Shown: positions 7,865 through 18,953, counted from the stretch's first letter. The stretch: 42,003 bases of DNA from Omnitrophica bacterium GWA2_41_15 (GCA_919902445.1 CAKKQZ010000019.1:1-42003); one strand, 5' to 3'. Made by a program: numbers and translations. Notes: generated from the sequence alone by a model not told the origin.

Positions 7865-8451
7865 TTAAGTGTTAGTCAAACCCCAATCTTTCCTTTGGTA
7901 AACAGAACGAACTCTCTTTGAAAAAGAAAAATATAATAACCATATCAGTGTAGGAATTAAACCAATTATTCCTATAGCTATATTCTTAGAAAAATATATA
8001 CCATCAATAGGTAAAAGGATAAAGAAAACAACTATTTGTATAAAAAGGACAGTCCTCAATAATTTGACGAATCTCCAATCTTTAAGCTTAAGCAACATTA
8101 CCGAGACAACAGTTTGAATTATCAGGAGTATATTGTCGGGTAAATAACTGATTAGGAAAAATATATATCGACGTTTGTCGCTTGACATCATTGGATTTAA
8201 ATTTGGCAGAGAGAAAAAAACAGGATACCCCAAACAAAAATACCAAAAAACAATGAAATAAAATAAAGAAGGAGCCAACCTCCAACGGCTTTCTTACGCC
8301 TGAGAAAACAAATAATAAAGATAATTATACCGCATAATAATTTCATAGCTCTTACGGTTTGAAAAGCAGTAGGCTCATCTGTTTGGGCCAAAAGATTAGA
8401 AGACATTATATAAAACATAATTAGAGTCATGAACCATGTTTTATTTTTCAT
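7865..8451 (-). pseudogene. DUF2569-like membrane protein, broken by a one-base frameshift
   Basis: Two overlapping frames together give one sensible membrane protein. The first (8451-8197) starts MKNKTWFMTLIMFYIM with a signal-like helix, then RRKKAVGGWLLLYFISLFF, the GGWLLL start typical of DUF2569. The second continues from about 8220 to 7865 with three more hydrophobic segments and ends with SFSKRVRSVYQRK, the SKRV-type ending of that family. The frames meet at a T7 run (8214-8220 on the minus strand); one extra T would join them into a protein of about 195 residues. This is either a true loss in a homopolymer or a sequencing/assembly error. No function is known. It sits between folD and metF and is flanked by palindromes. 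Confidence 0.6.
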
Positions 8452-8551
8452 ATAACTATTCTCCCTATTAAATTAAACTTTTTATCTCGCAGAAAAGTGA
8501 AGCTTGCGATTTTTAGAGCGAATGCCGATTTTAGCCAATCTTTGTGGGTGG

Positions 8552-8690
8552 CGAGGCGTATTTTGAGCAGCACGTACGGAAATTTTTGCGGGCACGGTGC
8601 CCGAGCAAAGCGAGGGCGAGCAAAAATTTACGCCGAGCGACATTTTCCTCGCTGGGGAAAATGGAGCGGTGCTGCGAGAAATATGCCTCG
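8552..8690. repeat. Large nested imperfect palindrome
   Basis: Outer arms 8552-8572 and 8670-8690 pair at 17 of 21 positions. Inside are a perfect 10-base stem, AAATTTTTGC (8580-8589) with GCAAAAATTT (8620-8629), an inner GGGCAC/GTGCCC hairpin (8590-8602), and a separate ATTTTCC/GGAAAAT hairpin at about 8642-8662. The stretch 8452-8752 holds no gene that I can support; several open frames on both strands here are by-products of the palindrome. A related palindrome is at 17681-17824. Confidence 0.75.
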
Positions 8691-8721
8691 ACAGGACCCG
8701 CAAAAAATCTTCCAGAACGTA

Positions 8722-8771
8722 GGGACAGTCCCACTTAGTAGACTACTTATAGCTATGACGGGGACAGTCCC
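8722..8771. repeat. Pair of GGGACAGTCCC boxes, first locus
   Basis: Identical near-palindromic boxes at 8722-8732 and 8761-8771, same orientation, 39 bases apart start to start. The stretch 8749-8762 (ATAGCTATGACGGG) also matches part of the dispersed repeat near 19747-19762 in reverse complement. The second box lies inside folD and supplies its last codons. This looks like the short palindromes associated with REP/RAYT-type elements; no transposase is seen. Confidence 0.75.
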
Positions 8772-9625
8772 TCTTGTTGCAGTTTCGCTGCCTCAACGAG
8801 GTTGCGCATTAACATGGTAACCGTCAAAGGCCCCACACCTCCCGGAACAGGCGTGATGTAACCTGCCCTTTCAAATGCCTTTTCAAATTCCACATCACCT
8901 ACTATTTTATCACCAACTTTATTTATTCCCACATCAATGACAATCGCACCCTCTTGAACCCATTCACCCTGGATGATTCCGGGTTTTCCTACTGCTACCA
9001 CCAAAATCTCCGCCCTTTTAACGTGTGTGGGAAGATACCCCCTTTGGCCTGTCGCAATATGGCAGGTGGTAGTAGTAGCGAATTTATCTAATAAGAGGAG
9101 GCTTACCGGTTTTCCAACTATCTCACTGTGGCCTACAATAACCGCCTCTTTCCCATATAGGTCAACGCCTGTAGATTTTATCAATTCCATTACTGCCAAG
9201 GCAGTACAAGAGCCTATGCGCATCTTGCCAAATAGGGCCTGGCCCACATTCTCCGGATGCATACCCTCTACATCCTTTAAGGGGTCGATATGAATAGGAA
9301 TATTTTTGGAGTTTATGTGGCTGGGCAAAGGCAGTTGCAAAAGTATTCCCGTTACAAATTTATCCTGATTTAATTTTCCAATATAATCTATGAGTTCTGA
9401 TTCAGTTGTGGCGGCTGAAAGGAGGTGTTCTCGGAATTCTACCCTTAAATCCTTGGCAAGTTTCTTTTGTGACTTCAAATAGATAGCCGATTGGGAATTT
9501 TCACCTACTTGAATGGTAGCTAATGTAGGCATTGTCTTGAATTTAACCTGCAAATTTTCAATTTCTTCTTTAAGTTGCTCTTTTATTTTTTCTGCAATAG
9601 GCCTACCCTCTAATAATTTTGCCAA
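8753..9625 (-). CDS. folD: Bifunctional methylene-THF dehydrogenase / methenyl-THF cyclohydrolase
   Basis: FolD interconverts methylene-THF, methenyl-THF and 10-formyl-THF. Visible hallmarks are YLKSQKKLAKDL (catalytic YxxxK), LLQLPLPSHI, the VIVGHSEIVGKPV NAD(P)-binding loop and PVPGGVGPLTVTML. The start is a TTG at 9625, supported by a GGAGGAG site at 9630-9636 and by the family's AKLLEGRPIA beginning. It overlaps fchA by 23 bases. The last residues (EGLSPS) are coded by a GGGACAGTCCC repeat box, so the natural C-terminus was probably replaced or extended when the repeat arrived. Because fchA is also present, the cyclohydrolase activity may be duplicated. Confidence 0.95.
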   Translation of the reverse strand: MAKLLEGRPIAEKIKEQLKEEIENLQVKFKTMPTLATIQVGENSQSAIYLKSQKKLAKDLRVEFREHLLSAATTESELIDYIGKLNQDKFVTGILLQLPLPSHINSKNIPIHIDPLKDVEGMHPENVGQALFGKMRIGSCTALAVMELIKSTGVDLYGKEAVIVGHSEIVGKPVSLLLLDKFATTTTCHIATGQRGYLPTHVKRAEILVVAVGKPGIIQGEWVQEGAIVIDVGINKVGDKIVGDVEFEKAFERAGYITPVPGGVGPLTVTMLMRNLVEAAKLQQEGLSPS

Positions 9626-10166
9626 TTTTCTCCTCCATTTCTAATCTTATTTTTTTTATCATCTTTTGCTTGGCCGCCATTTCTTTTCTGATGCCCCGTG
9701 TTAATTTTTTATCCTTTAAAGATTTTAGATTTATTTCTACATTAAAATATGCTGATGCAAAAGCAGATTCCAATAAAATCGCTGCCACTGCCACGTCGCT
9801 AATAAGGTTAACATTGCCCCTGGTTATAAGGGGAGGGCATAACTTAATCCCTTCAAAACATAAACGCGCCAACATGAATTGCACATTTAAGGCCTCTCTT
9901 ATATTTTTACTTTTGTAAGCAGCGACATCGAGGTCAACCAGCCCTAAGAACTTTTTCCTTAGTTTCTCGGATTTTTCCAGGACTATTTTTAATTCGCTTT
10001 CATATCTTGCGTACCTTGGCTTTCCAATAGTAAAATTCACCACCATGCTAACCAAGGATACGCCTAGGCTTGCGGTTAAAGCGCCTGCGGACCCGCCTCC
10101 GGGAACAGGTAATTTAGCTGCTAAATCATCAAGATATTTTTTTAAACTGGCATTTTTGTAGCTCAT
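9603..10166 (-). CDS. fchA: Methenyl-THF cyclohydrolase / formiminotransferase-cyclodeaminase family protein
   Basis: This is a stand-alone FTCD_C domain of 187 residues. The LPVPGGGSAGALTASLGVSL motif at the N-terminus is diagnostic, and the rest is the expected helical bundle. In acetogens such proteins, next to fhs and folD, serve as methenyl-THF cyclohydrolase; elsewhere they release ammonia from formimino-THF. The context (fhs upstream, folD downstream) favours the C1-pathway role. I chose the start at 10166, where ATGA overlaps the fhs stop; a longer open frame upstream to 10382 lies inside fhs and has no family similarity. Confidence 0.88.
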   Translation of the reverse strand: MSYKNASLKKYLDDLAAKLPVPGGGSAGALTASLGVSLVSMVVNFTIGKPRYARYESELKIVLEKSEKLRKKFLGLVDLDVAAYKSKNIREALNVQFMLARLCFEGIKLCPPLITRGNVNLISDVAVAAILLESAFASAYFNVEINLKSLKDKKLTRGIRKEMAAKQKMIKKIRLEMEEKIGKIIRG

Positions 10167-11857
10167 GACAACCCTATGATATTTCCCCTCTTGTCGATAT
10201 CGATATCTTCTCCGCGCGGGTGGCTCGGCAAGCCCGGCATGGTCTGCATTGTGCCGCATAAAGCATACAAAAACCCAGCTCCTACGGAAGCACGGATATC
10301 CCTTATAGGAAAGATAAAATCCCGCGGCCTTCCTTTCGCATTCGGGTTGCAGGATAACGACAGATGCGTCTTGGCCATACATACAGGGAGTTTATCATAG
10401 CCTCTTTCTGTATAAAGTTTGATTTTTTCTTCTGCGGCAGGCATAAACTCAACGTCTTTAGCCCCATAAATATTTGTAGAGATAGCCATGATTTTTTCCT
10501 TTATCGGCATATCCAGAGGATAAAGAAATTTAAAGTTATTTTTTTGCTCAGCTGCCATAGTTACTGCCTTTGCCAAATCAACCCCGCCTTTTGATCCCTT
10601 GCTAAAACAATCGCTTACGCAGCAGTCAAATGCGCCGAATTCCTTTGCTTTTTTCTTGACAAGTTCTACCTCTTTATCCGTATCGCAGGAGAACCTGTTT
10701 ATCGCAACCACGACAGGAATTCCGAAGGTTAAAACATTCTCAACCTGTTTTTCAAGATTACACATGCCTTCCTCTATCGCCCCGATATCTTCTGTCTCAA
10801 GGCAGGTATCCAAAGGCATCCCGGCGACGATTTTAAATCTTCCGCTGTGCGCTTTTAATGCCCTGATTGAACAAACCATAACAGCGACATCCGGGATGAA
10901 GCCGCTTGCACGGCATTTAATATCAAAAAATTTTTCAGCTCCAAGGTCAGCGCCAAAACCTGCTTCGGTAACCACATAATCAGAATATCCTAATGCAATC
11001 CTATCGGCTAAAATAGAACTATTTCCATGGGCGATATTTCCGAATGGCCCCGCATGCACAAAACAAGGGGTATTATCAATAGTTTGAATCAAATTCGGTT
11101 TTATAGCTTCCTTCAATAGGACCGTCATTGCCCCCGCTACTTTTAAATCCTCGCAGGTAATGGGTTTTCCATATAAGCTATCGGCTAAAACAATTTTTCC
11201 TATACGCTTACGTAAATCTTGCAGGCCAGTGCTTAAAGCTAGGATCGCCATTATTTCAGAGGCAACGGTGATATCAAATCCGCTGTCCCGGGGGATACCG
11301 TCTTCTTTTGAGCCAAGGCCTATTTTTACATTTCTTAAAGCCCTGTCGCTTACATCTACTACTCGGCGCCAGTAAATCTTTTCCGGATTGATATTCAATT
11401 TGTTTCCTTTTAATAACGAATTATCCAAGAAAGCCGCAGCAAGGTTATGCGCAAGCCCGACCGCGTGCACATCTCCGGTAAAATGCAGATTATAATCTTC
11501 CATCGGCAGCACCTGCGAATACCCGCCTCCTGCCGCACCTCCCTTTATTCCAAAAACCGGGCCCAACGAAGGCTGCCTGATGCACGCAGAGGTGAGTTTT
11601 CCTATCCTGTTTAAAGCCATTGATAAACCGATGGTAGTTACGGTTTTGCCCTCACCGAGCGGAGTGGGCGTGATAGCTGTAACTACGACATACTTAGCGC
11701 GCTGTTTATTTTTTATTTTATCCGGTATATTCAGGTCTATCTTTGCAATATACGCACCGTAACGAATAAGGTATTTTTTGTCGATCTTCAGTTTTGAGGC
11801 TATTTTTTCTATCGGCAGCTTTTTTGCCTTTTGCGCGATTTCGATATCCGTCAGCAT
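10163..11857 (-). CDS. fhs: Formate-tetrahydrofolate ligase
   Basis: Fhs makes 10-formyl-THF from formate, THF and ATP, the entry of the methyl branch of the Wood-Ljungdahl pathway and also a purine/serine C1 route. The P-loop TPTPLGEGKT is at about residues 63-72, and the strongly conserved blocks RQPSLGPVFGIKGGAAGGGY and NLHFTGDVHAVGLAHNLAAA follow. Length 564 is normal. It is the first gene of the C1 group; the yraN stop is 10 bases upstream, so transcription may come from that cluster. Its stop overlaps the fchA start (ATGA). Confidence 0.97.
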   Translation of the reverse strand: MLTDIEIAQKAKKLPIEKIASKLKIDKKYLIRYGAYIAKIDLNIPDKIKNKQRAKYVVVTAITPTPLGEGKTVTTIGLSMALNRIGKLTSACIRQPSLGPVFGIKGGAAGGGYSQVLPMEDYNLHFTGDVHAVGLAHNLAAAFLDNSLLKGNKLNINPEKIYWRRVVDVSDRALRNVKIGLGSKEDGIPRDSGFDITVASEIMAILALSTGLQDLRKRIGKIVLADSLYGKPITCEDLKVAGAMTVLLKEAIKPNLIQTIDNTPCFVHAGPFGNIAHGNSSILADRIALGYSDYVVTEAGFGADLGAEKFFDIKCRASGFIPDVAVMVCSIRALKAHSGRFKIVAGMPLDTCLETEDIGAIEEGMCNLEKQVENVLTFGIPVVVAINRFSCDTDKEVELVKKKAKEFGAFDCCVSDCFSKGSKGGVDLAKAVTMAAEQKNNFKFLYPLDMPIKEKIMAISTNIYGAKDVEFMPAAEEKIKLYTERGYDKLPVCMAKTHLSLSCNPNAKGRPRDFIFPIRDIRASVGAGFLYALCGTMQTMPGLPSHPRGEDIDIDKRGNIIGLS

Positions 11858-11866
11858 ACGCCTCCC

Positions 11867-12247
11867 TTAGTAAATAAAACCTCCTCCTAAATCAAACGCA
11901 TTTTGAATCAAATCAAATTTGGGGCTATCTTCAAAATATGTTACCGATACCACATCAAACCTTGCTTTTTTATCAAAGTTATTATTTTCTTTTAGGTACG
12001 AGAGCGCGGCTTTACAAATCTGCCTTTGCTTAAAACCCGACACCGCTTCCTTGGGGGCCCCAAATCTTAAAGAATTCCGTGTTTTTACTTCCACAAAACA
12101 TAGCGTATCTTTATCCAAGGCAACTATGTCTATCTCACCCAATTTTGTCTTGTAGTTTTTTTTAAGTATTTTGTACCCTTTTTCTTTTAAGAACCCGGCT
12201 GCTGCTTCTTCCCCGGATTTTCCTAAGATTAAATTTTGTCTAAACAC
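11867..12247 (-). CDS. YraN family (UPF0102) endonuclease-like protein
   Basis: The 126-residue protein has the family's nuclease-fold core: GEEAAAGFLKEKGYKIL, then KLGEIDIVALD and CFVEVKTRNS (the E..D...ExK arrangement of restriction-like nucleases). YraN proteins are widespread and usually lie beside rnhB and rplS, as here, but their role is not settled. The start is a GTG at 12247 overlapping the rnhB stop by 8 bases, without a clear Shine-Dalgarno, so translation is probably coupled to rnhB. Confidence 0.9.
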   Translation of the reverse strand: MFRQNLILGKSGEEAAAGFLKEKGYKILKKNYKTKLGEIDIVALDKDTLCFVEVKTRNSLRFGAPKEAVSGFKQRQICKAALSYLKENNNFDKKARFDVVSVTYFEDSPKFDLIQNAFDLGGGFIY

Positions 12248-12842
12248 AAGAAAATGTCTTTCTGTGTATCTGTGAAAACCCTATTCTTTTTATTATATCC
12301 CTGTGCTCTTTAGTCCCATAACCCTTATGTTTACTAAACCTGTATTGCGGGTACATCTTGTCATATAAATCCATAATGCGGTCTCTGGTGACTTTTGCCA
12401 GGATAGAAGCGCAGGCAATGGTTTTTGATTTGGAATCGCCTTTAATAATATTAGTATATGGGAATTTTACTTTAAGGGGTATGTTTCCGTCCACGATGAT
12501 ATGTATATTCCTTGATTTAGGATGTTTTAATTTATTTATGAGCGAACCTACTGCCTGTTCCATGGCTAAACGGTTAGCCACTGCGATATTAAGGCGGTCG
12601 ATGGCGCCTTCGCTTACAATGCCGATAGCAAAATCTGTCTTTTTTACAATTTCCAGAAATGCCTTATCGCGGCCCGGGGAAGTCAATTTCTTTGAATCGT
12701 CAATACGGTTTTTAAATGAGGACTTCTTTAACCTAACTGCTGCTGCTACTATCGGCCCTGCCAAGGGGCCGCGGCCGGCTTCATCAACGCCGATGACTAC
12801 ATCAAAACCTTTCTTCTTAAGCTTCCTCTCGTAATAGAGCAC
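12240..12842 (-). CDS. rnhB: Ribonuclease HII
   Basis: RNase HII cuts RNA in RNA-DNA hybrids and removes single ribonucleotides from DNA. The catalytic DEAGRGPLAGP motif begins at residue 20, and IIVDGNIPL and ASILAKVTRDRIM carry the other acidic residues; the C-terminal HKGYGTKEH motif is intact. Length 200 is typical. The start codon is GTG (12842), 13 bases after the rplS stop, with no strong ribosome binding site visible. Confidence 0.96.
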   Translation of the reverse strand: MLYYERKLKKKGFDVVIGVDEAGRGPLAGPIVAAAVRLKKSSFKNRIDDSKKLTSPGRDKAFLEIVKKTDFAIGIVSEGAIDRLNIAVANRLAMEQAVGSLINKLKHPKSRNIHIIVDGNIPLKVKFPYTNIIKGDSKSKTIACASILAKVTRDRIMDLYDKMYPQYRFSKHKGYGTKEHRDIIKRIGFSQIHRKTFSCV

Positions 12843-12855
12843 TTTTGAAGAATTT

Positions 12856-13212
12856 TTATGCTTTTTCTTCCCTGCTCTCTATTTTTGTAGCATGCTTTCC
12901 TACTTTACCGCGCAGATAATAAAGTTTGGCCCTTTTTACTTTGCCTGAACGGATAATTTCTATGCGTTCAATATTAGGTGAATATAAGGGGAAGACGCGC
13001 TCAATACCTTCGCCGTAAGAAACTTTTCTCATGGTAAAATTCTGGCGGGTGCCTGTGCCTTCCTTGGCAATAACCACCCCTTCAAAAGGATGAAGGCGGA
13101 CTTTATCAGTCCCCTCCGGTATTTTTACCAGGACCTTAACGGTGTCTCCTACGTTAAATTTCGGAATTTCTTTTTTAGTGTACTCCTGTTCAATAAGCTT
13201 AATCTTTTCCAT
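12856..13212 (-). CDS. rplS: 50S ribosomal protein L19
   Basis: L19 sits at the 30S/50S interface. The 118-residue sequence shows the family core [27 protein letters not shown] and [20 protein letters not shown], then [20 protein letters not shown]. It follows trmD by three bases, the order known from many bacteria (trmD-rplS). The partners rpsP and rimM, usually just upstream, are not in this window; tgt is there instead. Confidence 0.97.
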   Translation of the reverse strand: MEKIKLIEQEYTKKEIPKFNVGDTVKVLVKIPEGTDKVRLHPFEGVVIAKEGTGTRQNFTMRKVSYGEGIERVFPLYSPNIERIEIIRSGKVKRAKLYYLRGKVGKHATKIESREEKA

Positions 13213-13215
13213 TCC

Positions 13216-15992
<2,777 letters not shown>

Positions 15993-16015
<23 letters not shown>

Positions 16016-17117
16016 CAGTCCCCGGATAATAATATTGCAGTATTTTTTCGTAGCCGTAACCCTGCTTTGACATAAAATAAGCACCCCATTGGCATAGTCC
16101 TACGCCGTGGCCCCATCCAAGCCCTTCAAATACCGCGTCTTTATCAACTAGCTTCAGGTTAAAATCAGTGCTCTTGATTATGTCAGGGCCCATGATATTT
16201 CTAAAATCCTTTGCGGATATTTTTATCTCCTTCTTAAGGGCGGCTATTCTTAAATCCGTGATTCTACCTGACTTATCTTTCCCTAATACAGCTATATCCT
16301 TTATATTACCGGTTTTGTAACCCGAATTAGCCAATTTCTCCTCAATCTCATCAAGCCTTGCAACATAATGCCAATTATAATGAGGGGAACCTTTGCAAAA
16401 ATCACAGGGAACGCCTTTTAAGGGAAACAGATTTATATTCCAGAGGCGCGAGGCATCCTGCGTATGCCCGCCGCAGGTGGCGTGAAAATATGCCGGAATT
16501 ATTTTATCTTGATAGGTAAGCACTTTTGCGGCCGTCTCTTCTACAGCTTTATTTGTACGCTCGCGCTCGGATGTTTTCCCACCGTAAACCTGAGAGTAAA
16601 TATCGCTGGTTACGTCGAAATCTTTAGCGCTATTTTCCTGGGACTGATAAACAGCGTAAGTCCTGCTTACGATTGCCTGCGCCTTAAGCGCCTCCATCGG
16701 CCAGTAATGCGAGGCCTCATGATAAAGTATGCCCTGAACGTAATCTTCCAGGCCAATGCGGTTAATGACAGTCAATTTAAAGCCGCCGGTCTTTATTAAC
16801 TGGATATCCCCCCTGAATGTCCGTCCGTTAATTATGATTATGCCCGGATTGATTGTTTTGATTAAAATTTTTTCCAGATTAAAATTCTTTCCCGCAATAA
16901 GTATTCCGCGCTTATAGCTTGTAACCGTAGTTTTCAAGTCCCTGCCGCGCTGTAATATTCTTTGCTTTGCGTCGGCTATCTCATAGGAACCAGCGATTTT
17001 GATATTTATTGAAGGCGCGTCCTGCAAAATGGCAACGCGCACGCCATTTACTCCTTGAGCGCATGCGGCTGAAGGTAAAAAAGCTAAAATCAAGCAGATT
17101 ATTTGCGTGATACGCAT
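15993..17117 (-). CDS. SpoIID/LytB domain protein, probable exported peptidoglycan lytic transglycosylase
   Basis: A clear signal peptide (MRITQIICLILAFLPSAACA) leads to the SpoIID domain: the core GLEDYVQGILYHEASHYWP carries the expected catalytic Glu, and AQAIVSRTYAVYQ, YFHATCGGHTQ and the C-terminal GWGHGVGLCQWGA are typical of the family. SpoIID-type enzymes cut denuded glycan strands; outside sporulating Firmicutes they occur in many phyla with unclear roles. At 374 residues it is a full-length family member. It lies between queH and queA, overlapping both, so it is co-transcribed with queuosine genes although no functional link is known. Confidence 0.9.
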
Positions 17118-17647
17118 TTTGCGGATATTTCTTTATCTCTTGAGTAAATGCACCCGCAGTATTTCTGCAGGTATAAACCCTTAGTCCTTGCCTCATTATG
17201 CGCTTTTCTAAAACCGGGACGGAAATCCTCGTAATAGAATTCGATTCCAGTTTCTTTTGCGATATCGCTGCCGATTTTTTTTAAGCCCTCCTGGTCCTGA
17301 TAAGGGCTGACTAATAGGGTTGTAGAAAAATAATCAAATCCGTTTTCTCTTGCGGCATTAGCAGTTTTCTTAAACCGCAGCTCCCAGCAAAGGGACCATC
17401 TTCCGGGATTTGTTTCTCTGTTGTTTATCGCGCGAAAGAATTCAGCAGGTTCATAATCAGGGAAAATCATGTCGATATTTGCGGCCCTGCTAAAATCTTC
17501 TACTGCCTGCCTCCTGTTCTTATACTCGCTTAAGGGGTGTATATTCGGATTGTAAAAGAACCCGCTTACCTCAAATCCCTTATGCCTTAATTGCTCAAGC
17601 GGATATATCTCGCACGGCCCGCAGCAGATGTGTAATAATAACTTCAT
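17099..17647 (-). CDS. queH: Epoxyqueuosine reductase QueH
   Basis: QueH (old DUF208) reduces epoxyqueuosine to queuosine, the last step of the pathway for which queA and tgt are next door. The iron-sulphur motifs HICCGPC (Cys8, Cys9, Cys12) and YCGCIYS (Cys164, Cys166) are present, as are the family segments TTLLVSPYQ and YYEDFRPGF. The usual RCxxC pair reads RWSLC here, so the first Cys of that pair is Trp84. A GGAAG site precedes the ATG at 17647. At 182 residues the length is typical. With queA and tgt this gives the conversion of preQ1 to Q; the preQ1 synthesis genes are not here. Confidence 0.9.
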   Translation of the reverse strand: MKLLLHICCGPCEIYPLEQLRHKGFEVSGFFYNPNIHPLSEYKNRRQAVEDFSRAANIDMIFPDYEPAEFFRAINNRETNPGRWSLCWELRFKKTANAARENGFDYFSTTLLVSPYQDQEGLKKIGSDIAKETGIEFYYEDFRPGFRKAHNEARTKGLYLQKYCGCIYSRDKEISAKCVSRK

Positions 17648-17680
17648 GAGCTACTTCCTAATTTTCCGGTTTTTGCTGGA

Positions 17681-17824
17681 GCGTGCATTAGAAAATTTTT
17701 GACACCCCGTACAAGGTTGTAGTCTGCGAGGAATTACGATAAGCGAAAGACGGCGGGTAAGCGTAAGCATACTGACCGAAAGCGAATCGTAAACCGAAGC
17801 AGACGGCAAAAATTTTCAGCACGC
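17681..17824. repeat. Large nested imperfect palindrome upstream of the ruvB-side repeat pair
   Basis: Stems from outside in: GCGTGC (17681-17686) with GCACGC (17819-17824); GAAAATTTTTG (17691-17701) with its perfect complement (17807-17817); GTCTGC (17722-17727) with GCAGAC (17799-17804); ACGAT (17736-17740) with ATCGT (17786-17790). It lies between ruvB and queH, in a 259-base gap with no gene. It shares the AAATTTTTG/CAAAAATTT stem and the following GGGACAGTCCC pair with the palindrome at 8552-8690. Confidence 0.75.
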
Positions 17825-17850
17825 GTAAACAAAACCCAAAATCTAATTCA

Positions 17851-17896
17851 GGGACAGTCCCCTGTGTTGTGCATAAGACTTCGGGGGGACAGTCCC
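17851..17896. repeat. Pair of GGGACAGTCCC boxes, second locus
   Basis: Identical boxes at 17851-17861 and 17886-17896, same orientation, 35 bases apart start to start, directly after the palindrome at 17681-17824 and just before the ruvB stop codon. The arrangement mirrors 8722-8771. Confidence 0.75.
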
Positions 17897-17906
17897 TTCA
17901 GTTTAT

Positions 17907-18953
17907 TTAAAATAATTCGTCTTGTTTTTCGTATTTTATTCCGAAGTGGTCAAAGGCAAGTTTTGTTGCGAGTCTGCCCCGCGAAGTCCGTTTTAAATAA
18001 CCTGCTTTTAATAAATACGGCTCTACCGTATCCTCTATCGTATCAACTTCCTCATTAAGGCTGGCTGCTAGCGACTCAACCCCTACAGGCCCGCCCCCAT
18101 AAGTTCCTAAAACAAGTTTTAATACCTTGCGGTCCAAATCATCAAGGCCTGCCTTATCAATGCCCAATTCATCCAATGTCTTTGAAGCAATCCCTAAGTT
18201 TATCTTATTTATTCTTGCAACCTGCGCATAATCCCGAATTCTACGCAGCAGCCTGTTTGCGAAACGCGGGGTACCGCGGCTGCGCCTTCCTACCTCAAGC
18301 GCCGCCTCATCATCTATCTCCATACCCAGAATCTTTGCCGATGTCTTAATAATCCTTGCCAAATCCTCAACTCTATAGAAATCAAGATTATAAAATATAC
18401 CGAATCTGCCTCTTAAAGGCGCGGCCAGGAGGCCTGTGCGGGTCGTTGCGCCGACTAAGGTAAAAGGTTTCAGGTTAAATTTAATCGTCTTTGCATACGG
18501 CCCTTTATCAATTACGAAATCAATCTGAAAACTCTCCATTGCAGGATATAAGAATTCTTCCACCACTTTAGATAGGCGGTGGATCTCATCGATAAAAAAT
18601 ATATCGCCCTTTTCAAGGTTTGTGAGTATTCCGATTAAATCTCCGGCGCGTTCGATAGCAGGGCCGCTTGTTGCGGTTATCTTTGCGCCCATTTCGTGGG
18701 CGACTATATGCGAAAGCGAAGTCTTCCCTAATCCTGGGGGGCCGCTTAAAAGCACATGCTCAAGCGGCTCATTTCTTTGCTTAGCAGCCTGAATTGAGAT
18801 TTTCAGGTTTTCAGCTATCTCCTTATGCCCAACGAACTCAGCGAGCTTCTTCGGCCTTAAAGAAATATTTAGAACTACATCCTCTTCGGATTCTTTAGTA
18901 TCGCTTGCTTTAGGGCCTGCCTTAAGCAGCGCCTGTCTTATCTCTTCGCTCAT
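17907..18953 (-). CDS. ruvB: Holliday junction branch migration ATPase RuvB
   Basis: RuvB is the AAA+ motor that drives branch migration with RuvA. Walker A GPPGLGKTSL, Walker B FFIDEIHRL, sensor 1 GATTRTG and the arginine finger/sensor 2 region RSRGTPRFANRLLRR are all present, followed by the winged-helix DNA-binding domain (YGGGPVGVESLAASL). Length 348 is typical. It overlaps the scpA end by 32 bases. ruvA and ruvC are not in this window. Confidence 0.98.
   Translation of the reverse strand: MSEEIRQALLKAGPKASDTKESEEDVVLNISLRPKKLAEFVGHKEIAENLKISIQAAKQRNEPLEHVLLSGPPGLGKTSLSHIVAHEMGAKITATSGPAIERAGDLIGILTNLEKGDIFFIDEIHRLSKVVEEFLYPAMESFQIDFVIDKGPYAKTIKFNLKPFTLVGATTRTGLLAAPLRGRFGIFYNLDFYRVEDLARIIKTSAKILGMEIDDEAALEVGRRSRGTPRFANRLLRRIRDYAQVARINKINLGIASKTLDELGIDKAGLDDLDRKVLKLVLGTYGGGPVGVESLAASLNEEVDTIEDTVEPYLLKAGYLKRTSRGRLATKLAFDHFGIKYEKQDELF

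Noticed and set aside
7811-7865. GGGAAAACAGGGTCAGATCT stretch as a further repeat copy
   Set aside because: It resembles repeat ends I have met in other genomes, but there is no second copy in this window to support the claim.
8497-8820. Open frames on both strands across 8482-8820 (up to 107 codons)
   Set aside because: They lie in the nested palindrome and repeat boxes; mirrored frames on both strands with odd composition and no recognisable domain are a by-product of the inverted repeat.
10167-10382. N-terminal extension of fchA
   Set aside because: The extra 72 codons lie within fhs in another frame; the family motif begins right after the ATGA start at 10166.
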